A stretch of 64,000 bases of DNA, taken from the NCBI RefSeq assembly GCF_002127325.2, contig NC_035445.2, positions 82,578,383 through 82,642,382 on the forward strand, read 5' to 3'. This document shows, piece after piece, positions 56,630 to 64,000 of this stretch. The notes beneath the pieces were generated by a model. It saw only the letters and a list, made by a program, of their open reading frames with translations, was not told the origin of the DNA and searched no databases. Each line of letters opens with the position of its first letter. The stretch's first letter is position 1. A program made the translations under genes and the position numbers. This DNA is from Helianthus annuus. Its lineage: Eukaryota; Streptophyta; Magnoliopsida; Asterales; Asteraceae.

Positions 56630-56735
56630 GGAGGATAAACTAGTTAAGGCTTGTGTGTTCTATGCGAGTTGTGCGAGTTCGAATCCCGGGGGAGGCCGGT
56701 CCGATACAGAAGGACCCCTCCCTTTTTATTTGACA
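56630..56735 (+). repeat. tRNA-like / SINE-like segment
   Basis: AACTAGTTAAGGC (near 56638) resembles an A box and GAGTTCGAATCCCGGG (near 56684) is a strong RNA polymerase III B box, about 45 bases apart. A T-rich tail and a microsatellite follow, as in plant SINE ends. No tRNA cloverleaf with a paired acceptor stem can be drawn, so it is not called a tRNA gene. Confidence 0.35.
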
Positions 56736-56789
56736 TTTTTTTATTATTCATTTATTTATATTAATTATAACAATAATAAATAATAAACA

Positions 56790-56862
<73 letters not shown>
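56790..56862. repeat. (TAA)n microsatellite
   Basis: About 24 uninterrupted TAA units, with looser ATT/AAT sequence on both sides. Confidence 0.95.
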
Positions 56863-56865
<3 letters not shown>

Positions 56866-56880
56866 TAAAACCCTTAATTA

Positions 56881-56918
56881 GCAACAATTTAAAAAAAAAT
56901 TATAAAAAAAATTGTTGC
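56881..56918. other. GCAACAATTT hairpin
   Basis: GCAACAATTT (56881-56890) and AAATTGTTGC (56909-56918) around an A-rich loop, just downstream of the transposase pseudogene on its strand. Could be a 3' end structure or element edge. Confidence 0.4.
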
Positions 56919-56945
56919 GTACACTATGTTTCACGGATGCTACAC

Positions 56946-59682
56946 CTAACACAAGTCAATAACTTCTTTTTGTCGAGTTCTATTACTACGTAGTAACGCC
57001 CTACCCTGTGCAATACGAGACATGTACATTGTCTCCCATTCCATAGCTTCCATACTTCGGTATATATTCCAAAGTCCATTTGGTACTGGCATCGGGTAAA
57101 CCTGCGGTCCATCGAACATCGGCAAGTAAGTTTGACAAACACCATTGCTTAAATGTTGAACAATCACCCCAAATTTTTTGAGCCACCAACAACCCTGTGT
57201 AGGGCAACCACATCCAACATGCCATAGGTGCAGGTTCAACATTTAACCAATTTATCGATCGATAAACATTTTCGTAACATCCCTTGTCCAATGATTTGAG
57301 TATATGGCCCCAACGCTTTTTGTTAATGAACATCTCGTTGAGTAGCTCTTGGCGGACCCACTTCCACTCTTTCTGGTCATACCCCAAACCCATAGCTATG
57401 GATCGAAACCCACAGTTACCGTCCGGCTGGGCATCTTCGATATGTGTTATGTATCTCCGATAGCTAGATGGAAGCCAATCCTTAAAACGCTCGATCACGT
57501 TTTTGTACCTATAATTGGCAAAAAAAATAAAAAACTAAAAAATATACGTATGTACCTGTGCCCAGCCAACAGTGGAAAGTCTTTATCTATAATCGGAAGT
57601 GTATTTTTGTCTTCTTTGTTTTTATTTGAACGACTACGTTGCACATTTGGCTTTGAGTGTAGTCGTTCCTCTGTGATTCGGGTTGTTTATCTTTACGTCT
57701 CGCAAGGTCTTCATTCTTTTGTTGTTTTGCTTTCGTAGTTGGGCGGCCCCGCGTATCTTGTTGTACCTCAGGCGGTTGATGGTCAGTCATACTTGGATTT
57801 AACACCGCTTTCATCTTCGACAACATACTTTTTAACACTAGAGGTGGCTGCGTATGTAGTTGCTGTGTGAGTTTATCCATTTCCGCCTGAATATTACACT
57901 CGTCTTGATTAAGTTCTTCTGTCGAAAAATCAAGTTTTGTCCAGAATTTATCTATCGCGGCAAGTGGAATTTTGCAACCTGTTTTTCAAGAATCATTGTT
58001 AAAACATAAAGTATAATGATGATTATATTATATGGATCGAAGCATATGTTATAGTTGTTATGTTACCTGTATTTTCCCACCACTCCATCTGACAAGCACA
58101 TGGCAACCCACAACCCGTAGAAAGCTGGTGGCCACAAGTCCCCCCTCCGGCCCTCAACACATTTAGCTTCTTCCTCTCGACAACCAATAACTCTAAGGCT
58201 TTTTGGGAAACATTACCGCGTAGGTTGTCAAAAAATGGAAATCTGTGGTCCCCCATTTGCACAGACCTGCTCTCCTCAAAACTAACTTTTATTTGTATCT
58301 TTTGTGACTCTACAACTTTGCCAACAAGACACACAAGTCTATGGAGCGAGTTGTTTGGCCCTTTAATGTATCTCTTAAACTTAGAATGCTGGCTTTCAAC
58401 TCTGTTGGTTGTATGTTGACCAAAATTGTGGACTGTGTTAGTCCAAGCTGAAACGAACTTTTCTTTATAATCTTTCAGCCACACATCATACAAATAATCT
58501 AGAACATCTGAAAAAAAATTGAATACAATGAGTTCTAATGTTTGTATGTATATATGTATGGATGAATGTATGTAAACTAATATAATATGTACCTGATAGT
58601 CCGTCATTAACCAGTCGCGTGAAAAGCCGCTGAAAGTTATAATTGTATATCGTCGGAATGGGAGAATTACACAGTCGAGACCAAGACAGCTTGAATATTT
58701 TCCAGTCTTCATCCGTAAATTTTGCCCGACAGTGTTTTAGAATATTCTGTGAGATGTGCCACCTACATAGCAATTTGGAAGCTTTTGGGAATACTTTATC
58801 GCAAGCATTCATCAAAGCTTGATCCCTATCTGTTACAATTACACGTGGCTCCATGCAATCTACCAACAATTCTTTGAGCTTCTCCAGGACCCATAAGAAG
58901 TTATCTTTTTTTTTTTCTTTAGAGACAAATGCATGAGCTACACAAAAAGACTTGTGTGTTGATGTCACACCCACAACTTGAATAAACGGAAGCTTATACT
59001 CATTCGTCTTGTAGGTAGCATCAATCATCAACACATGTGGGAATGCACGCCACATGTTGTACGAGTCCGGATGAACGAAAAAAACCTCCTCGACCGCGTT
59101 TGTGGAGGGATTCACTCTAGTGAAATAAACGTACCTTTCTTCTTGCAACATGCTCTCCAATATCTGCATTGGAGTTCGATCGCCGTACATTTTTCGTTTA
59201 ATCTTTTTAATCACATTTTGTACATCTTGTAGAATGCACACGCTATGTGGGTACTGATTTCTTATGGTTAAATGTATATTTGTAGGCTCCATGTTTTGCA
59301 GATAAAGTCTCTCCACCAGTGATTCTTCGTCTGGGGTCAGCCTTCTAGCAAACGCGTGGCCCTCGAGATATTCAGCAGGCTCATGGTTGTGAACGTTTTT
59401 CTTCTCCACAAGGCTCCAACTACCACTACTTGAGTCTAGTTTCCCTATCAGACTAAAAGGACAGCCAACCTTTTTGCTATTGGAACGCCGAACGGATGCT
59501 TTACTTTTGGGTTCGCCGCCACGATCGCATTGCAATCATATCTTCACTGTCCTTGCTGACGCACCTTCGCCTTTTTTCCTTGTTCGTTGGGTGACAATGA
59601 CGTAACCTTTCGCAACTTCTCTTTTGTATACCCAATTTTTCAATTCTTCAAGTGACCCAAATACCTCAAAAAAAAGGTTCAT
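56946..59682 (-). pseudogene. FAR1-type MULE transposase with C-terminal OTU domain, broken
   Basis: Exons inferred on the minus strand: 59682-58593, 58507-58067, 57978-57556, 57508-56946, with GT-AG introns of 85, 88 and 47 bp. Exon 1: FAR1 DNA-binding region (LEELKNWVYKREVAKGYVIVT, LQCDRGGEPKSK, HNHEP) and MULE core (HVLMIDATYKTNEYKLPF, VTDRDQALMNA). Exon 2: third acidic residue (NRVESQHSKFKRY) and a SWIM-like CGHQL..GCGLPCAC. Exon 3: linker with RGRPTTKAKQQK. Exon 4: OTU cysteine-protease start (PDGNCGFRSIAMGLG, Asp and Cys present; no clear C-terminal His). Breaks: in-frame TGA at 59538-59536, a frameshift near 57640-57648 and another near 57060. The 47-bp intron is unusually short. MULE transposases with protease domains are known in plants; whether this is a transposon or a former host gene is undecided, since no terminal repeats were found. 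Confidence 0.82.
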
Positions 59683-60044
59683 TAGAAATCCACATAAATG
59701 AAATTAATATATTAATTTGTCGAAAAAACAATAAAAAAACTCGGGTTCAACATCGGGTTCGGGTTAATATGTATGACACATTTTAGGGTTTGTATGAAAT
59801 TTCGTGTCATACATTTTCTATTTTTAATCAGTATACATGCCGCGTTCGTGTTCGTTCGGTTCATTTACAAGCCTAACTAATCTATTTTTAACAAAATATT
59901 TCACCAGAACATATATAATATTTCACCAAAATGATAACGAAATTGGGTTAATATGTATGACACAATTTCGGGTCGGGTTCGGGTTAAACATTTTCTAGAT
60001 TTCTCCTACCTAATAAAAATTATATACATACGAATAACACGTAT
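59683..60044. repeat. GGGTTCGGGTTAATATGTATGACACA repeats
   Basis: No gene. TCGGGTTAATATGTATGACAC occurs near 59759 and in closely related form (TTGGGTTAATATGTATGACAC) near 59943, with looser copies between. Telomere-like look but not telomere repeats; unclassified. Confidence 0.5.
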
Positions 60045-60174
60045 TGTAGGTCCGGCTAGGGGAGGATCTAGTCGCCTAATCCTTGTGTACAAACTAACCC
60101 GGTTGTGCGGAATCCAACCGAGATAGCAAACCGAGATCGAACACGACAAAGATAAGCACGAGATACAAGACACG
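60045..60174 (-). repeat. LTR 3'-end fragment, copia-like, minus orientation
   Basis: TGTAGGTCCGG ... TTGTGCGGAATCCAACC resembles the reverse complement of the last part of LTR C (shared GTGCGGAATCCA and terminal TGTAGG). Cut at 60175 by a CACTA-type terminus. It may be the far end of the LTR whose other end is at 61220. Confidence 0.45.
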
Positions 60175-60697
60175 CACTACAAGAAAACTGGGTTTTTAGT
60201 ACACGCAAAAGTGTCCTAAAATGCTATTTTATAGGACCTTTCATTTAATAGGACCAACGGTAAAAGCGTTTCATGTAAAGGGGTCGTAATAAGTCCCAGA
60301 ACTAAAAAAGGGTCCTAATATCTCAAATAAGATTATCAAACCAATTTTATGGTCGTGTAATATGTTTTTGAACAACCAAAATAGTATCCTAATAAAAACA
60401 TATTAGGACACTTTTATTAACATGTGCTTACATACTTTTAATCTTTTGATACACTTACAAGCATCTTTAGAAATTAATTGATAGGACCCTTATGATGTAA
60501 CATTATAGCTAATTTAGTACCAAGAAAAGGGTCCTAATATACCAAATAAGATTATGAAACCAATTTTATGGTCGCATAATATGTCTATAGACAACTTAAG
60601 TAGCATCGAAAAAAGAACATATTAGGACACTTTTACAATGTTCTAATATGTGATTACCTACTTTTAATCTTTTGATACACATACAAGCGTCCTTAAA
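60175..60697 (+). mobile_element. CACTA-type terminus with subterminal repeats
   Basis: Starts CACTACAAGAAAA, the classic plant CACTA end, followed by repeated AGGACxCTTTTA/GGTCCTAATA words on both strands (60205-60690): AAAAGGGTCCTAATAT near 60305 and 60525, ATTAGGACACTTTTA near 60403 and 60619. Clustered subterminal repeats are a CACTA hallmark. No transposase and no opposite end in the window. Confidence 0.65.
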
Positions 60698-60790
60698 CAC
60701 TACAAAAAAATGTCATTTAGTGGCATTCAAAATGTGTCACCAAATACATAAAAAGTGCCACTAAAGACACTTGTGTTGGTTCAGTTTTGT
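60698..60790 (+). mobile_element. second CACTA-type terminus
   Basis: CACTACAAAAAAATGTC followed by inverted TTTAGTGGCA and TGCCACTAAA words. Too short and without a partner end to define an element. Confidence 0.45.
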
Positions 60791-61220
60791 TTGTGCGTGA
60801 AGGAAAACAATATAAACATACCTGTCACCGCAGACAGTGCAGAGGAGAATCCAGTGAGAGAAGACGACATGGAGTTCGACATCTTTGTCAAGGTGATCTG
60901 GTTCCTCCTTAGGGTGCTAACTGATGATGGGGACATAGAAACCGAAAAGGGTATCGGCTGTAGGAGAGGGAGGTCGAACATTATGATGTTATGGATAATA
61001 GGGTGTCTGATTGTGTAACTGAGTAACCCCTTAACCTCCACATAAGTCTCCTTATATATGCACCCAAGAGGAAACCCTAATTAGTTAATAAGGGTAATTG
61101 GGCCCATCAACAATTACCAACTAATTATTTAATAGGATTGTTATATATTTTGATCTATATAATGTAAATGATTATAATGGCTACTAGATTAAATATAAAA
61201 TAAATATATTTAATCTTACA
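60791..61220 (-). repeat. 3' LTR (incomplete) of decayed copia element H
   Basis: Minus strand begins TGTAAG at 61220 right after a polypurine tract and has a TATA box GCATATATAAGGA (about 61052-61064). The left boundary is unclear because CACTA sequence abuts it. A frame of 86-87 codons on both strands is taken as chance. Confidence 0.5.
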
Positions 61221-61233
61221 TTCTCCCACTTAG
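61221..61233 (-). other. polypurine tract, element H
   Basis: Minus strand AAGTGGGAGAA, the typical copia tract, directly before TGTAAG. Confidence 0.65.
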
Positions 61234-64000
61234 CCGAGTAATCATTTACTATGAGTGTTAGATAAGCCTGATCAGGAGTTAACACTCATTTTAGCCTTAA
61301 ACAAGTACTATAGCAGAAAAATACAGCCGTTGAATCATTATGCGACTCAGGACCCCCATTAATCATACTATAGCCTTAATTTAAAACCTAATCGTTATGA
61401 TCAAAATACGCGTAAGCCCTTTGTTTGATTTGTAACTATATTTGTCTATATGCCATTATGCTAGCTTGACATATTCTTAGAGACATACAAAATCAAACTG
61501 ATGAGGAAAATTAACTAATACTTAGTCATTCATAGTACGATATGCAATTGCGCACGACTATTAATTAATACCCGTCTATGAGCTCTCTTAATAAGACTTA
61601 TGGGTAATAGCCCTTCAGTTATAGGATCCTTAAGCATATCATGAATGTATTCGATACAAAACTTAGTTTCCTCAATTCGTTCATAAACGAATAATTAATT
61701 GCGTATCGAAACTTAATGCAGCACCTATTGAACTGTTACTGTTCAAGGATTTATGGTAGCTGACTTTATCACACTAATTCTTCAAAACATTAATTATATG
61801 GAGTTAATAAACTTATGAGTCCACTGATAAATTTCCAACAACATTTAGTGACTATATTATGTCGTTATAACTTAGGTTGTTAATATCAGTGCATTATGAC
61901 TCCTCCATAAAATAGGGTTTTGTCTGCTGACATAAAGATATACCCGAAATTACATTTTATCATCTTTGAATATCTCAAAGGTAGAGTAATAAACCGGTTT
62001 TAATTCTCACTTCTTCTTTAAATTGTAGTCTCTCGTTTCTTTTTAAGATATTGTAATACTCCATTAGATGCTACACATTAATCTAGACATATCTAGTGTG
62101 TTGCAATGTGAGTAATATCTAAAACGAGTATAGACTTGAACTTACATAAGGCTTCCAATTAATGAAGCGTAACTAAATAATCTCATTTATCCTATTATCC
62201 TCTTAAGGAGAGCAGTATTGTTTGTTACATATGTAAGGACCCATTTAATGTTAAACTTATGGAACGAAACTAATATCCCATTTGGTCTATCTCAGTACGT
62301 TATGATATCTATTACATAAGAGACATCTCTGAGATCTATTATATCAAAGTTTGTGTTAACAATGCTTTGACTTATGTAACATATACTTGTCAAGAGAATA
62401 TCATCTATATAGACAAGTTTATCTTAGTTGCTCCCACTCATCTTGAGGTAGGTTCATTAATCCACTTGATTCTTGATGAAAATAATTACGTTAGCTTTTC
62501 ATCACATTATGATGTTTGCATTAACCCATACATGGATATTATTGGCTTACAAATAAAATGTTCTTTAACCTTCAGTTTAAAACTTTAGGTTGTTATCTAA
62601 TGAACATGTAAATGTGTCAGCCATTGTTAGAGAAAATTCTTTTAATGTTCATCTAATGTAGCTTTAAACTATTATAATCTACTAGAACAGTGATGATCCT
62701 CAAAGAAAACTTTGATAATTTATCTCTTCCTAAGTATGACCTTTGACAATCAATCATGCTTCTTAGTGTCTTAACGCTTATATTAGGATTTGATTTATTT
62801 ATGAACACTCTTAGGTAATTCAATCAAAACCCAAACGTTACACGAACACATAAAATCAGTTTTACTAGAAAACTGTTTTATTCCATTTAGAAGATTGACT
62901 GACACTAATGGCTTAATTAGAAGAGATAGGATCAGTAAACATTTCCAAAATCCATTTCAACTTCATTAGGGAGGTTACGTAATCATCAAAGTTAGTAGGT
63001 TTTTAAACCTAGATGACCTCCTGAGTTGATTATTGGGTTTTAAAAGTTTCAGCTTTATGGATTAGCTCTTGGTTTGGTTGCTATCATTTTCATTCTAAGT
63101 TTTGTAAGAGTTGGTGCAGTAAGGTGTACAAGAGGTGTAATCGGAGTTAAATTCGGAGTGAAATTTAATGACACTCTTCCCCCCGCCTCTTGTATTCCTT
63201 GCAAATCATGATAAGGACTGTGACTGCTCCCACTAACCTTGAAAATCTTTAGGAAATCTTTAGGAACTCAGCATGCTTATGGTCAATATTTAACGACCAA
63301 CAAATTCTAATAGAGAGAACAAATTAATGACGTTAGTCGTTGTGATCTCTCTTGTTGAGGATTACGTTAGTTTAGGTAAGAAATCTAAGTGTGCCCACAA
63401 TTAAGCAACAATGAAACTTTTGTAAGAGTAGCATTAGGTTTTAAGGAGACAAGTATTGATGGAACAGTGTCGTGATGGAGCGGTGTCTTGTACAAGAGGT
63501 GTAAATTTAGGTAATGTAAAATTTTCACTCCCCCACCTCTTGCAACTATTGCAAGTTATTATTAAGACACTTAATGCTCCCACTGATCTTTAATATCTCT
63601 AGAATGCTACAAGAGAAGTTTCAATGAGCTACGTGACGTGGGAACCTATCACATATATGTTAGACTTTTATTTGATTTCTTTAATGTCCAGATATCAGAA
63701 GAAACTTTAGGGACATATCTAATAAAATCTTATTAAGTATATATATGAATAGATTTCTTCTAAGACCGTGTACCATATGCGACAAAATTTAGATACAAGT
63801 TGATAGTCTGTTAAATGATAAATGAATTATGTCTGAATATTTCATTTGGAATAAGTTCCACGAATGTCAATGAATGACTTATGATGGACCCATACTTATT
63901 CCTTAAGCCAAGTAATATTTAGGGCTTTAACATCATGATTTAAATCACTTAAAATGAGATTAGATGGAAAAATCATCCTCATTAACCATGTCATGATTTC
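61234..64000 (-). pseudogene. decayed Ty1/copia pol, element H
   Basis: No long frame survives, but minus-strand translation at 62411-62385 gives the RT active site YIDDILLTS. Upstream is a KMSGSN-like block (about 62430-62450), and downstream, with stops, DLRDVSYVID and DRPNGIL, matching the order of copia RT (YVDD, then DLGEASYVIG, then RDRSxGIL). The polypurine tract and LTR on the left agree with a minus orientation. 63100-63600 has two diverged copies of TGTACAAGAGGTGTAA ... CACCTCTTG-type sequence. Many stops and indels: an old copy. The rest, including RNase H and integrase, could not be resolved by eye. Confidence 0.6.

Noticed and set aside
56630..56735. Genuine tRNA gene
   Set aside because: Only the B box is convincing; acceptor and anticodon stems do not pair, so SINE-like is the most that can be said.
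60755..61041. 86-87 codon frames on both strands
   Set aside because: Within the putative LTR R/U5 region of element H, no domain, overlapping opposite strands.

Overview
This 64 kb window is plant nuclear DNA, almost entirely nested LTR retrotransposons. The type of its elements (SIRE-like Ty1/copia elements with an extra 3' ORF, Tekay-like Ty3/gypsy elements with multi-kilobase LTRs, a FAR1/MULE transposase with an OTU domain, CACTA termini, zinc-knuckle/TNT1-94-like barrel proteins) suggests a eudicot, most likely Asteraceae. That family call rests on remembered resemblance, not a search. No intact host gene was found.

Layout. (1) 1-4004, minus: 5' part of a SIRE-like copia element (A): LTR 3356-4004, PBS, long leader, and gag running off the window. 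It sits in gypsy element B. (2) 4005-13574, minus: gypsy element B: an integrase scrap (4005-4143), an unrelated LTR-plus-leader (E, plus strand, 4144-5790) that replaced about 1.6 kb of pol, gag-protease (5786-7573), an extra upstream ORF (8793-10004) and a 3.4 kb 5' LTR. (3) 13575-13636 and 28745-29725, minus: a small retroelement D (LTR, PBS, zinc-knuckle/degenerate-protease ORF) split by C. (4) 13637-28744, plus: SIRE-like copia element C, 15.1 kb, both LTRs, TSD CTTCG, gag, protease/integrase, RT, RNase H and a very long 3' ORF behind what looks like a second copy of the LTR promoter. (5) 29726-31776: repeats, a 2 x 181 bp hairpin and a CCA-rich minisatellite. (6) 31777-55637, minus: gypsy element F, same family as B, complete with TSD TACCA; its 5' LTR holds a complete gypsy element G (42559-52797, plus, TSD CACCA). 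(7) 55638-56250: rest of the CCA minisatellite. (8) 56251-59682: a tRNA-like box, a TAA microsatellite and a broken FAR1/MULE-OTU transposase gene (minus). (9) 59683-64000: LTR pieces, two CACTA-type termini and a badly decayed copia pol (minus) recognisable by its RT motif.

Age order follows from nesting and rough LTR divergence counted by eye: G (about 1%) is younger than its host F (about 2%); C (about 2.5%) interrupts D; A and E interrupt B. Every gag-pol carries at least one stop, frameshift or deletion, except what is visible of A gag, which is open for 733 codons. The most interesting features are the non-canonical cargo: the extra ORF kept open in both B and F, with a splice-acceptor-like site just before gag; the 3' ORF of C with its own U3-like promoter; and a hairpin beside the polypurine tract that covaries between F and G.
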